From a virus: 27,564 nucleotides of DNA. The stretch lies in the IMG/VR virus record IMGVR_UViG_3300024259_000131, positions 1 to 27,564 of that record, one strand, 5' to 3'. The number at the start of each line of letters is the position of its first letter. Position 1 is the first letter of the stretch. The translations under genes were made by a program, and so were the position numbers. The notes under the pieces were generated by a model. The model was not told the origin of the DNA and ran no database searches. It was given only the letters and a program-made list of their open reading frames with translations. Shown here piece after piece: positions 1 to 8,854 of this stretch.

Positions 1-654
1 AATAGTCATTGCCGTTGCATCTGAATTGTCAACTATCCCACCATCTTCTAAATCTGTTGTTCCATCCCATCTTGGGATTACATTGTCAGTTCCTGAACCT
101 CCTACTCCACCGCTAGAAATATCTGATTTTGTGGCAATATATGTAACTGTATCAGCCCAAATCATCACGCTGTCTTGTAGCTTTAAGTACTCCCCTTCAG
201 TTAAACTCGTTTCCCCAAGAGTGTCAATTGCTCTTGCCAGTAATTCATTATCTTTTGCGTTTAATTTCCATTTTGCACTTTCATCTAAAGGGAAATAATT
301 AACCCCTCCAACACTGCCAAAACTTACATCTCCATCAACTACCGATTTATAACATCTTGCTATTTGATTTATCTGAGGGGCATAGCCTGTTCCGTGTTCG
401 TCAAATACGGTTAATGTTGTACTTGTAGAATCTGTTACCTTATAAACATTCCCAATGAAATCAACTACATAGTTTCCTACTGTTCTGTCAATCGCAGCAG
501 GGTCATTGTAGTCAATCGGGGACGCTTTGAATAAGTAAGTATCCGTAGAAACAACAACCATGCTGTCGGGTATGAATCGCCAATCAACAGAACGGTACTG
601 AGCCTGTGCGAATACAGAAATAAATATGAATAATATAAAAAGTAGTTTTTTCAT
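1..654 (-). CDS. Putative tail fibre protein with signal peptide (partial)
   Basis: An open frame of 218 codons starts at ATG 654 and runs off the left edge without a stop. The N-terminus is a classic Sec signal: MKK, a hydrophobic stretch, then FAQA before Gln19, the predicted cleavage point. Around residues 195-210 it has DNVIPRWDGTTDLEDGG, a pattern I know from phage tail-fibre stalks just before the C-terminal tip or chaperone region; that part lies outside the window. The start overlaps the stop of the upstream gene as ATGA, so the two are probably translated together. Its place at the end of the tail module fits a fibre. A Sec signal on a fibre is odd. The fibre call is an inference; the signal peptide is clear. 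Confidence 0.6.
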   Translation of the reverse strand, partial: MKKLLFILFIFISVFAQAQYRSVDWRFIPDSMVVVSTDTYLFKASPIDYNDPAAIDRTVGNYVVDFIGNVYKVTDSTSTTLTVFDEHGTGYAPQINQIARCYKSVVDGDVSFGSVGGVNYFPLDESAKWKLNAKDNELLARAIDTLGETSLTEGEYLKLQDSVMIWADTVTYIATKSDISSGGVGGSGTDNVIPRWDGTTDLEDGGIVDNSDATAMTI

Positions 655-1334
655 TTAAACGTAATGTAAATTGTAATCTCCTTAGCCACCGTTGCCAAAC
701 TCTGCACCCTAGCATTATCGTCATCGTCACAGATAACACCAGAAAGTGCTGCCGACCCAAATAACTGTTGCCTTGATGTTCCTGTGTTTGCAGATACCGT
801 TGCACTAGCTACATACCTTCCTAGACTATGCTCTATATCAATGTCTGTTGTAACTGAACCTGCGACTAAATTCCACCCAGTAGGGTAGTCCGTCCCTTCA
901 ACTGCCAAATCTATCCGACCCTGAACAGTTGTTGCGTTGGGTAATGTAATCGAATAAACGACCTGTGCGCCAGACGCAGATACTAAGCTATCAACTACTC
1001 TTTGTGTGTAAAATACATCCACCGAGTCGGTGTATTCTACATATCTATCATCTATCGAAGTAGAGTCTATCCTTGACCCACTATACCACCAAACCAATTC
1101 TCCGTTAGTTGGGTAGTAAACAAGTGAATCCCATCCGTTACCTGCTCCTGTTGTCGCTAGTACATACGCCTTTGTTGCCATTATCGTATCGTTGACATCT
1201 ACCTGTGTTGTGGCACGCATTGTGTCTCCGTCAGTAATTAAATACTCAGTTGCCTCTAATGTGTATGCCTTTATCTGTGCATTAGCCGCAAATACACTCA
1301 AAATTAAACCTAATATTATTAATATCTTTTTCAT
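651..1334 (-). CDS. Secreted tail-module protein, possibly fibre-related
   Basis: A 227-residue protein with a strong Sec signal peptide (MKKILIILG, hydrophobic core, ANA before Gln20), the Bacteroidota pattern in which signal peptidase I leaves an N-terminal Gln. The mature part is rich in Thr, Ser, Val and Asp with alternating polar/hydrophobic residues, as in beta-rich fibres. A Cys-Asp-Asp-Asp-Asp stretch lies near the C-terminus, whose last strand (EITIYITFK) resembles a fibre tip. It sits between the hub/fibre-attachment genes and the partial fibre gene, with a 3-nt gap upstream and an ATGA overlap downstream. It could be a fibre, a fibre accessory or a surface-exposed lipid-free protein. 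No enzyme motif is visible. Confidence 0.55.
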   Translation of the reverse strand: MKKILIILGLILSVFAANAQIKAYTLEATEYLITDGDTMRATTQVDVNDTIMATKAYVLATTGAGNGWDSLVYYPTNGELVWWYSGSRIDSTSIDDRYVEYTDSVDVFYTQRVVDSLVSASGAQVVYSITLPNATTVQGRIDLAVEGTDYPTGWNLVAGSVTTDIDIEHSLGRYVASATVSANTGTSRQQLFGSAALSGVICDDDDNARVQSLATVAKEITIYITFK

Positions 1335-1337
1335 AAT

Positions 1338-1769
1338 CTATGCTTCTCTAAATTCATATTCCAAAATCGCCCCTGTTAAACTCTCCGCTGTTTCTATTGT
1401 CAAACTAAACCCCGTTGTTATTACAGGCGTAGCTGAACCGAAATAAAACTGTACATCCTGTGCAATCCATTTACCCGTCACAACCTCAAACATTCTGTAA
1501 ACCTTTATGTTTCCAATCCCAACGGGTGTACTTGAAAATGCAGTATCAAAAGTAACAGATACAGACTTTGACGAAAGACCTGTTAACCGCCCTTTCTCAA
1601 TGTGTATATCCGAAAAGAAATCTTCAGCAGGATACTTAAACGGTTTGCTTCCAAAATCAGCACTGTCTAATGGTAAAAACAGTGAACTTGGTGCTACATA
1701 TCCGGGGTCGCCAGAGTCAAGCTGTAAGTAAGTATCTAAATCTCGTATTCTTTCTTGTAAGTTTGCCAT
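1338..1769 (-). CDS. Small tail-tip or fibre-attachment protein
   Basis: A 143-residue protein without a signal peptide. The N-terminus is helical (MANLQERIRDLDTYL) and the rest is beta-rich, with a segment SVSVTFDTAFSSTPVGIG near residue 70 that resembles strands of small beta-sandwich domains ending phage fibres or receptor-binding proteins. It ends in EYEFREA. It follows the hub gene after 2 nt and precedes the first signal-peptide gene by 3 nt. By position it could join the hub to the fibres. I cannot assign a family with certainty. Confidence 0.5.
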   Translation of the reverse strand: MANLQERIRDLDTYLQLDSGDPGYVAPSSLFLPLDSADFGSKPFKYPAEDFFSDIHIEKGRLTGLSSKSVSVTFDTAFSSTPVGIGNIKVYRMFEVVTGKWIAQDVQFYFGSATPVITTGFSLTIETAESLTGAILEYEFREA

Positions 1770-1771
1770 AA

Positions 1772-4378
1772 TTATCCAAAATCAAATTGTGTGTCAACTG
1801 CCCCTGTAAAATCTCCAATTTCGCTTACCATTAAAATAAAAGTATCAGTGTTCGCATCTGAACCAAACCTATACTTTAACGATACCCTTGTTGTTTCTTC
1901 TTCGAGATTGTGTTCAATGGATTCTATTCTGCCTATTCCAAGTTTACTCTTAAAATAGTCATAATCGTAAATCCCTTTAAGTAGAAATTCTTTCCCAACT
2001 TTAGTACGCGAAGTAATGTCAAATTCAACATCATTCCCGTTTATTGTGCCTTCTAAAAAAACACCCTCGTATTTATATCTGTTAAGTAAAGTGCTTAATG
2101 CTAAATTTCCGTTCTCAAACGATACATTCGCTACTGGCACGTTTGCAACTGCAACCTCATTGTCTGAATCGTAGTTCAAAAGAATAACACCGTTTTCTAT
2201 GTCAGATGGATTTTCTATGCAATACCGAATATCAGTAGTTGTTTTCTTTGTAGAGATTGTCGCCCTTATGTCCTCATTTCGCTTATTAGAGACTATCTTT
2301 TCGTAAGTGATTATATTCTCCGTAAAATCTTTATACCCTGCGTTTGCTATCTTAAAGTCGATAATAGAAAACATTTCTGATTTCTCGTAACTCCATGATG
2401 ATATTTCTGACAATAACTGTATGTTTTTATCATAAGGTGTCTTTGGGTCTAATTCGGAATCCCTTGGTGTAACTACATCTAACACTTCTTTTGCAATGTC
2501 GATATATTTTAAGTGTTCGATTTTTAACGTACCTGTATCTGCTTCTATCCACCAAAATATCTGATTGTTAAACAGTGCTTTTAGGTCTGCCATAAAATCC
2601 TTGAACGTCAAAGCCAGTGTTGCATCATCAGAATCAACATTTACATCTTGTAGCTGATAGGTATGCGCCCCAATTATATTGTTTAGAAAGTTTTCCTGAC
2701 CTGTGAAATAGTTTATTCCTGTTGCCACTGTAATCAACGAGTCGGTATCATTCCAAAAGAAAGTAGATTCTACATCGTAGTTAACGAGTGAAGCGTGTGT
2801 TCCGTTGTAAACAGTTTTTATAATATCATAAAGACTTCTTCCCGACAAAGTAACCGATTCATCAGACGATGGGTAGTTTTTTAGCTTAGAGGAATTAAGA
2901 CTTTCGTCCCATTCAAATCCACTATTACTGCCACCGTTTGTATCTATCGAACCTTTAGTCCACGTTGTTATCGAACCATCGAAAGGTTTTTTAATCCAAA
3001 GTCTTACATCTCCGTCTATTTGTCCTGTATCAGTCCATCCACTACCAACAGGTGTGCTGCCATCGTTCTTTTCCCATGACTCGAATCTTGAGAATCTACA
3101 TAAAGCCCTTGTTCGTATTTTCATCTTTGGGAAAAGCCAATTAGGTTTATACTCCGTAGTATAAACAGTAATATCGGAAAGTTCAAATCCTGCACCCTCC
3201 AATGCTGTTTCCATGCCAGTAACGTATAGTCCAATAAGTGGTACTGTCTCGTATCCGTTTTCAGTCCACAACGTTATATCTTGTCTTGTACTCTCAGGTG
3301 CAAAAGAATTTTCTGTTAATAGTTCGTCTTTAGGTGAACCGTTAGCATTAAAGTACGAATCTAATGTAGGTATTTCTGTCTCAAACTCAGTTTTTTCAAT
3401 ACCTGCATTCCTACCGTGAAGTACATCTGTCCAAATGTCGTAATGTTGTAGATACGTTGCTTGAATGTTTGCATCAACTTGAGAAGTACTATAAGGTTCT
3501 GCTGAATATCCTACGTTAATAACTACGTTGTTGTATTCTATTGATTCATTAGATTCTAAAATAGCAACAACTTTGACGTAGTGTCCTAATGGCACAGTTA
3601 CATCAGCAGAGTACGTTGAAGCAAGATGTCCGTATGCTCCCTCTCCCAATAAAATTACCTGTTGCAATGAATCGCTACCATCATATACGCGTATCTTAAA
3701 ATCAATACGCTGAATAGTGAATATATTGATTACCTCAGCATCTATAACCATTGTTATTGTAGCATCATATTCCTTAGTAGCATAAGATAATATCGCCCCA
3801 GAAATCCCCGATGTTCCTGCATCAGAATCCCTCGCTTCGTCTATATCCGAAGATACTTTTATTACAGGTATGCTATGACTTGCTGTGAAAACATCTCCTA
3901 TGTATAAAGAATCAATTACCCATTTAGCACTCCTTGTCTCAAAAGCACCAAACACATTCACCTCTGTATCCCAGTTTTCGACTAAATCAGTGTATTGGTC
4001 TAAGATAGTAGGAGTTACCGTTACTATCTTTTTGTCATCGTCAAATTCACAGTCGTTTGCACCAAAATATCCGATTATCTCATTAGAAGTGTCAGGGTCA
4101 ACCAAATCTGTTGAAATGGTAATCTTAATCCTTATCTCTTGGCTTATTTCAGCTTCGTTTATTAAATTGTAAGTTCTGTAAGCATCTAAAGACGTATCTG
4201 TGTAAAGTTTTGGATTATTGGTAAAAGTTACCTTACCGAAAGATTGTCGCGTAAACATTTCATCCGAAAATGGTGTACGTTTAAATTCACTTATGTCAGG
4301 ATAACACTGAAACCAATTGTCCTCAGTGCCGTCAACCGTAACATCTAAATAAACCTTATATCTCTCGTCAAAACTCAT
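1772..4378 (-). CDS. Tail hub / tip protein (large, downstream of distal tail protein)
   Basis: An 868-residue protein and the second-largest gene here. Its place after the tape measure and a distal-tail-like gene, and before the fibres, is that of the siphovirus tail hub that closes the tube and anchors fibres. The sequence is Asp/Thr-rich and beta-rich, with aromatic clusters; a region near residue 600 (IFWWIEADTGTLKIEHLKYID) resembles hub domains of the gp27/tail-associated-lysin scaffold. I see no lysozyme or peptidase motif. The start ATG at 4378 lies at the very end of a copy of the ATAGA-N5-TCTAT dyad, and a TACTTTTG -7-like box lies just upstream, so this gene may begin a separately controlled tail-tip transcript. 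Confidence 0.6.
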   Translation of the reverse strand: MSFDERYKVYLDVTVDGTEDNWFQCYPDISEFKRTPFSDEMFTRQSFGKVTFTNNPKLYTDTSLDAYRTYNLINEAEISQEIRIKITISTDLVDPDTSNEIIGYFGANDCEFDDDKKIVTVTPTILDQYTDLVENWDTEVNVFGAFETRSAKWVIDSLYIGDVFTASHSIPVIKVSSDIDEARDSDAGTSGISGAILSYATKEYDATITMVIDAEVINIFTIQRIDFKIRVYDGSDSLQQVILLGEGAYGHLASTYSADVTVPLGHYVKVVAILESNESIEYNNVVINVGYSAEPYSTSQVDANIQATYLQHYDIWTDVLHGRNAGIEKTEFETEIPTLDSYFNANGSPKDELLTENSFAPESTRQDITLWTENGYETVPLIGLYVTGMETALEGAGFELSDITVYTTEYKPNWLFPKMKIRTRALCRFSRFESWEKNDGSTPVGSGWTDTGQIDGDVRLWIKKPFDGSITTWTKGSIDTNGGSNSGFEWDESLNSSKLKNYPSSDESVTLSGRSLYDIIKTVYNGTHASLVNYDVESTFFWNDTDSLITVATGINYFTGQENFLNNIIGAHTYQLQDVNVDSDDATLALTFKDFMADLKALFNNQIFWWIEADTGTLKIEHLKYIDIAKEVLDVVTPRDSELDPKTPYDKNIQLLSEISSWSYEKSEMFSIIDFKIANAGYKDFTENIITYEKIVSNKRNEDIRATISTKKTTTDIRYCIENPSDIENGVILLNYDSDNEVAVANVPVANVSFENGNLALSTLLNRYKYEGVFLEGTINGNDVEFDITSRTKVGKEFLLKGIYDYDYFKSKLGIGRIESIEHNLEEETTRVSLKYRFGSDANTDTFILMVSEIGDFTGAVDTQFDFG

Positions 4379-4391
4379 AGACTTTATCTAT
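4377..4391. promoter_or_regulatory. Operator-like dyad copy 1 (ATAGA-N5-TCTAT)
   Basis: A perfect 5+5 inverted repeat, read on the minus strand as ATAGATAAAGTCTAT, whose last two bases are the AT of the hub gene's start codon. A TAnnTTTG-type -7 box (TACTTTTG, minus strand, 4392-4399) directly abuts it upstream, so it would occupy the transcription start and the beginning of the coding region. The same dyad occurs four more times in the window. Confidence 0.6.
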
Positions 4392-4399
4392 CAAAAGTA
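4392..4399 (-). promoter_or_regulatory. Candidate -7 promoter box before tail hub gene
   Basis: TACTTTTG on the minus strand matches the Bacteroidota -7 consensus TAnnTTTG, 13 nt before the hub start codon. I do not find a good TTTG -33 box at the expected 19-21 nt upstream, so it is weaker than the promoters at 22953 and 17065. Confidence 0.35.
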
Positions 4400-4408
4400 A
4401 TAAAAATA

Positions 4409-5173
4409 TTAGATATTGTTATAACTTTGTAAGTAATCTTTTTGTTTAAATTTCAAATTTATTATATAAATATCGTTCCCGAAATCCTCTTGCTTTTCCG
4501 TGTGCTGAATATCGTAAACCTCAACAGCATCACCTTTCCATGTAACTGTAACCGTTCCGTTTATTTCCAATACAGCTAATCTTGCTATGAAATTAAGCGT
4601 TTTGTTATATCCTGTTACAACAAATGTCTTAACTATATTACTCGATGCCGAAGCAGGAATATCACCGTAAGTCTTTTCGTCACCAACAACTTTCAACTCA
4701 AATTCTTCGTCAGGTAAGATAGTATCTAAATACACAGCATAAGTAAAACTGTCTAATGGAAATCCACCTATTGCAATACCGTCAACTGCTGCTGAAATCT
4801 TTAGGTAGTCGGTTACGGTTGTTCGCCAACAAAAAACATCACTGAACATATCAGTTCCGTCATAAGTTACCTTTAAAGAGTATTTTCCATCATCCTCGCT
4901 TGTTGTCGTTGCTCCTGTTAGTTTTATAATACTATATGCCGTTCCTTCGTTATTCGTTTCATTAGATACCGTACAAGACCCTGTTTTTATCTGTACATCA
5001 TCTATGTCGTAAAGGTAATAAGTGGCGGTTGTTATCGTGTCTGCAATTACCACCTGAAAGTCAGGTATCGCATCCGTTACAAAATGATGCAATATATTTT
5101 CATTGCCAGTGTTATCATACTGCCTGTTTGCCTTCGTTGAATACCAACCTAATGTACCAAAAGAATATATCAT
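4409..5173 (-). CDS. Distal tail-like protein downstream of tape measure
   Basis: A 254-residue beta-rich protein directly after the tape measure gene; its ATG overlaps the tape-measure stop as ATGA. This is the position of the distal tail protein (Dit), which forms the ring joining the tube to the hub in siphophages. The N-terminal MIYSFGTLGWYS and a beta-sandwich-like middle (YLYDIDDVQIKTGSC, then GKYSLKVTYDG) fit a structural protein made of small Ig-like folds. It ends in a lysine/aspartate-rich tail. Dit sequences diverge strongly, so the call rests mostly on gene order. Confidence 0.5.
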   Translation of the reverse strand: MIYSFGTLGWYSTKANRQYDNTGNENILHHFVTDAIPDFQVVIADTITTATYYLYDIDDVQIKTGSCTVSNETNNEGTAYSIIKLTGATTTSEDDGKYSLKVTYDGTDMFSDVFCWRTTVTDYLKISAAVDGIAIGGFPLDSFTYAVYLDTILPDEEFELKVVGDEKTYGDIPASASSNIVKTFVVTGYNKTLNFIARLAVLEINGTVTVTWKGDAVEVYDIQHTEKQEDFGNDIYIINLKFKQKDYLQSYNNI

Positions 5174-8070
5174 ACTTTAAATTTCCCTTCGTATCCTTTA
5201 CGTGTTACTATCTTGTACCCATTCTGATAAACAACCGAATCAGTTTTCTTGTCCCTAATGTCTCTTAGGTATGAGTTTGTTCTACTCATGTCAACCGAAT
5301 TGTAAGTTGAGTTTATCGCTTGTTGTGCCAATATCCTTGATGTTTCATCGTGTGGAATAATCTCAGTACCTAATGGAACACCGCTTAACACACTCGCTTT
5401 GTTTGGAGTTAAGAATGTTTCTCCGCTTGGTGTTATTCCTAGTTCAACACCCTTTTCACCTGCTACTATGCTATCGGTTGACGTTATGCCACCTTCTGCA
5501 AATTGGGGTAATGGTGCTGATAATGCTGCTGCTAATTGTGCTGCACCTATCGCTGCCACCGCTGCGGTTAATACTCCTGCTGAAATACCAAAATCAAATT
5601 TAGGTACTTGCGCCCAAATTCCTATTATTGATTGTGCTGTGCTTAATCCAATATTAAATGCTGCCTGTGCTTTTGCTGCAATCGCTTGTCTTTTGGCTAT
5701 CTTGCGTTCCTCTTTTTCAAGTTTTCTTTTTGCTACAAGTTGAGCAGCAACAGAATCACCTGCGAGTTGCATGTCCCTGTCGTACCTGTCTTGCGCTCGT
5801 TGGGATTGATTATCTGAAAATTGCTGTTGTATGTCGAATGCAGCATTAGCACTATCACCTATAAAGTTAAGTGTATTTTGCAATTCTTCTCTTTTAAGTC
5901 TTTCTGTTTCAACAGCACCTTTGCGAATTGTCTTTTGTAATTCTTCTTCTAATTGTTTTTGTTTTTCAGCAGCAGCCTCTTTCTCAGACAATAATGTTTT
6001 ATCACTATCAATTATATCTTGTTGTAACCGATATTCAACCCCTAATAATTCAGTTGCTAATTTTACTTCTGTTGCTTTTCTTTTTGAAGCTCTATTTTTT
6101 GAATCTACTAAATCTTTTGTATATTTTGTGGCTATGGCTGCTCTTTCATCATTTGCTGTTGATATAAGTTCAGATATAGCTGCATCACTTTTATACTGTA
6201 AATATTCATCGTCTAATTCACGCAACCTTGCGTAAAGATTTGCTTTTTCAATTTCCGTTAAATTATTATATAATCTACCTCCTTTAAGATTTGACAAAAT
6301 ACGTTCCCTGTCTAATGCAATTAACTCTTCAGTATTTCCTCTCGCTAAAGATAATCTTTGTATCCACCACGCCTCTATAACTTCCATTGCGCTTTCGTAT
6401 CCACCCTCTATTTCTACAAATTCAGCATTTAACTCTTCTGCCGTTTTTTGTGATATTGACACTAATTCATCAGGAGTAAATGGTTGCGACTTTATGGTAT
6501 TAAAATATTCTGTTAATTTTTTTATTACACCAGATATAGCACTTGTTTCTTGTTTTCTAGCATCAACCATTTTTTGTGCATTCAATAGCGGTGCAGCAGC
6601 AGTTAATCCTAATGTCTGATTTATTTTCTCAAGTCCTTTTGCACCGCCCTTGCTTAACGCTAATATATTGAATAACCTATGACTAAAACTGTTTGCTATA
6701 TCATCCCTTTCTTCCTCTGATTTTTTTAATTGCTCTGATTGAAAAATTTGGTCTTTCTGTAAATTACCTATTAGTTCTATCGTTTTGGCTCTTTTCTCTT
6801 CTGCTGTTCCTGCATCGTTTATTAATAAGAAAGCCTCAGATAACATTTTGTTTTCTTTGGAACGTATAATATCGCCTCCGTCTTGCATCGCCTCTCTTAT
6901 CTTTTCAATAGATGTAGCTATTAAATCTAATCCTTTTGCTATGATTGGCGCTGCTTCCATTTCTTTGACAAAATCTTGCCACGATAGGGTAAGTCTCGTT
7001 TGTGCCGCAATAAGTGTATCAACTCTTTTAACGTTTTCTATGCCAAATGCTTTCTCTAGCTGAATTGCAAATTTAGGCAATGCCTCGGATGATAGAATTT
7101 CACCCTTTTTTAGCATTTTGTCTAACTGAGGTATAGTGACACCTATTGCATCTGCCATAATACCAAAAGCACCGGGAATCCTTTCACCTAACTGCCGTCT
7201 CAATTCTTCTGTCGTAACCTTACCCTTAGATAACATCTGTTCTAATGCTAAATAAACACCAGTAAGTTCGTCTGTTCTTAATCCAAGAACACCTGCTGCC
7301 TTTGTTACCGACTCAAAAATATCTTGTGTTACCTTAGCTGAAAGATTTGATTGTTTTGCTGCTGCTATAAATTTTATGTACCTGCTAGTTGTAGAAACTA
7401 ATTCAGCACCGTAAGCCTTTGTTATTCTACTTAAAAAATCATAAGTTGCAGATAACTCTAAATTATCAACAATTACCTTTTTCATGGCAAAGTCTATCGA
7501 ATCTAATTGCTTGGTTGTGGTTACAATGCTATTAAATACCCTGATTGCCTGATTTACTCCAATCATAGATAAAAGATAAATACCTGCTGATTTTGCTAAG
7601 TTTTTAAAAGATGTTGATAGTGATTTATTTCCTTTTAATGCTTTTTGCCTGTCTCTTTCTGCTTGTCTTGCTGCAACAGCCCTTTCTCTTGCCAACTTTT
7701 TTTCTGTTGCCGCAACTCGTTTATAAGCTGCAACACGTTCTGCCATATCCTTTTTGAAATCAGTATTTTCTTTTTTCTTTTGTGCTGATGCTGCCTTTGA
7801 TGTAGCTATTAAAGTATCAGATGTTTCTTTGGCTCTTTGTTTTTCAAGTGCGAGTAAACTTGTAAATTCTTTTGTATTTTTCTTTAGTCCTTCAAATGCA
7901 ATTTCTGTTTTTTTAGCATCTTCTGATAATTTTTTTAGTCCACTGTCTTTCACGCCCGACTTCATCTTCTTAGCCTCTGCTAATATCTTCTCAAATTTAA
8001 GCACAATCTCAGAAAACACCTTTAAAGCATCTTCACTAATTATATCCGTTTTAAGAATCTTTCCGCTCAT
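5170..8070 (-). CDS. Tape measure protein
   Basis: A 966-residue protein that sets tail length and is packed inside the tube before ejection. Residues 1-150 are Lys/Glu/Ala-rich coiled coil. Residues around 200-345 carry the conserved tape-measure domain: TSRYIKFIAAAKQSNLSAK, then LRTDELTGVYLALEQMLSKG, EELRRQLGERIPGAFGIMA and a QLEKAFG end. A long charged coiled-coil middle follows, then hydrophobic segments near residues 795-850 (AKAQAAFNIGLSTAQSIIGI; GVLTAAVAAIGAAQLAAAL) and a FAEGG turn common at the end of such proteins. By the usual rule of about 0.15 nm per residue the tail would be roughly 145 nm. It overlaps the chaperone frame upstream by 20 nt and the next gene downstream by 4. Confidence 0.93.
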   Translation of the reverse strand: MSGKILKTDIISEDALKVFSEIVLKFEKILAEAKKMKSGVKDSGLKKLSEDAKKTEIAFEGLKKNTKEFTSLLALEKQRAKETSDTLIATSKAASAQKKKENTDFKKDMAERVAAYKRVAATEKKLARERAVAARQAERDRQKALKGNKSLSTSFKNLAKSAGIYLLSMIGVNQAIRVFNSIVTTTKQLDSIDFAMKKVIVDNLELSATYDFLSRITKAYGAELVSTTSRYIKFIAAAKQSNLSAKVTQDIFESVTKAAGVLGLRTDELTGVYLALEQMLSKGKVTTEELRRQLGERIPGAFGIMADAIGVTIPQLDKMLKKGEILSSEALPKFAIQLEKAFGIENVKRVDTLIAAQTRLTLSWQDFVKEMEAAPIIAKGLDLIATSIEKIREAMQDGGDIIRSKENKMLSEAFLLINDAGTAEEKRAKTIELIGNLQKDQIFQSEQLKKSEEERDDIANSFSHRLFNILALSKGGAKGLEKINQTLGLTAAAPLLNAQKMVDARKQETSAISGVIKKLTEYFNTIKSQPFTPDELVSISQKTAEELNAEFVEIEGGYESAMEVIEAWWIQRLSLARGNTEELIALDRERILSNLKGGRLYNNLTEIEKANLYARLRELDDEYLQYKSDAAISELISTANDERAAIATKYTKDLVDSKNRASKRKATEVKLATELLGVEYRLQQDIIDSDKTLLSEKEAAAEKQKQLEEELQKTIRKGAVETERLKREELQNTLNFIGDSANAAFDIQQQFSDNQSQRAQDRYDRDMQLAGDSVAAQLVAKRKLEKEERKIAKRQAIAAKAQAAFNIGLSTAQSIIGIWAQVPKFDFGISAGVLTAAVAAIGAAQLAAALSAPLPQFAEGGITSTDSIVAGEKGVELGITPSGETFLTPNKASVLSGVPLGTEIIPHDETSRILAQQAINSTYNSVDMSRTNSYLRDIRDKKTDSVVYQNGYKIVTRKGYEGKFKV

Positions 8071-8803
8071 TTTCCTCTTTTATGCTTTTTAAAATAGCAG
8101 CCCACTCTTGCAGTAAAATGTCGCTATTAACTTTGTAATCTCTTTTTCTTACCTGTGCCATCATAACGTAAAAATCAACAGGCTTTTCTTCTTTTGGTTT
8201 ATCAGTAGTCTTTAAATCGTGATTAGTAATCCTACCTTTTATCTTTTGTTTTATTTTAGATAAGTCACCTTTTAGTCCTATTTCCTCTAAAGCGTCCCAT
8301 CCTGAGTCTTGTCCCAATTCTGCCAACATTACTGCTGCTTTCATTTCAAGTAACTCGCAGTCCCACTTAACGTCCTTTCTAACGCCCTTTACGAACTCGT
8401 TAAACGAACTTTCATCTATGTACTCATAATATTCAGACGTTATCGCTTTCCATGCCGTGTGTGCGTTCTCATTCGTTTCCTTCTGATTCTTTTTCAGCAA
8501 GTTCATCGCTGATTCCCATTTTAGGTTTAACTTTGGCAGACTTTCGCTTAATTCTTTTGGGGATAGGCTCTCTAACTGTTTCTGTTCGGTCTGTATCTCC
8601 GATAACGCTTTCTGTATCCGATAAAATACTTTCGCTTTTATTTCCTCGAAACTCAATAAGTTCGACAAATCCGTTACTTCCGACACTTTCTTTGTTTTCC
8701 GTAAAGTCGTAAATCTTTTTACCCACGCCACGAAGCGAAAATACGTGTAAAACAACATCGACTTCCATTTCTTCGGAATACCTAACAGCCAAACTTTTGA
8801 CAT
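8051..8803 (-). CDS. Tail assembly chaperone, frameshift extension (gpGT-like)
   Basis: This frame is open from 8803 and overlaps the 124-residue chaperone gene in another phase, then continues alone from 8468 to 8051 and into the tape-measure start. This is the layout of the lambda G/GT pair, where a programmed frameshift makes a longer chaperone that binds the tape measure. The unique part, about 140 residues, is charged and helical (TSEYYEYIDESSFNEF; a DSGWDALEEIGL stretch; VDFYVMMAQVRKRDY). Relative to the upstream gene the frame is +1 (equal to -2), not the common -1. The region 8469-8803 of this frame may be only shadow. Independent initiation at an internal ATG near 8510 is possible. 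The pairing is well supported by position; the frameshift itself is inferred. Confidence 0.65.
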   Translation of the reverse strand: MSKVWLLGIPKKWKSMLFYTYFRFVAWVKRFTTLRKTKKVSEVTDLSNLLSFEEIKAKVFYRIQKALSEIQTEQKQLESLSPKELSESLPKLNLKWESAMNLLKKNQKETNENAHTAWKAITSEYYEYIDESSFNEFVKGVRKDVKWDCELLEMKAAVMLAELGQDSGWDALEEIGLKGDLSKIKQKIKGRITNHDLKTTDKPKEEKPVDFYVMMAQVRKRDYKVNSDILLQEWAAILKSIKEENERKDS

Positions 8804-8843
8804 AATCCTTATCTTTCCTTTTTTCGTTATTACAACAAGCCAT
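8469..8843 (-). CDS. Tail assembly chaperone (gpG-like)
   Basis: A 124-residue protein directly upstream of the tape measure region, in the place of the short tail chaperone. It starts MACCNNEKRKDKDYVKSLAV; the middle is beta-like (EVDVVLHVFSLRGVGKKIY) and the C-terminal half is charged and low-complexity (IPKRIKRKSAKVKPK), like the linker before chaperone frameshift sites. It ends at TGA 8469, while a second open frame overlaps it from 8803 and continues to 8051. No enzymatic motif is seen. The call rests on position and overlap architecture rather than recognised sequence. Confidence 0.6.
   Translation of the reverse strand: MACCNNEKRKDKDYVKSLAVRYSEEMEVDVVLHVFSLRGVGKKIYDFTENKESVGSNGFVELIEFRGNKSESILSDTESVIGDTDRTETVREPIPKRIKRKSAKVKPKMGISDELAEKESEGNE
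8489..8495 (-). other. Candidate frameshift site (G AAAAA G)
   Basis: On the minus strand the short chaperone frame reads GAA-AAA-GAA here, shortly before its stop. A 2-nt backward slip of tRNA-Lys within the A-run re-pairs fully and enters the frame reading AAG-AAT-CAG that continues to 8051. It is not a canonical X-XXY-YYZ heptamer, and a +1 shift elsewhere in the overlap is not excluded. Confidence 0.35.
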
Positions 8844-8854
8844 AATCTTTATTT

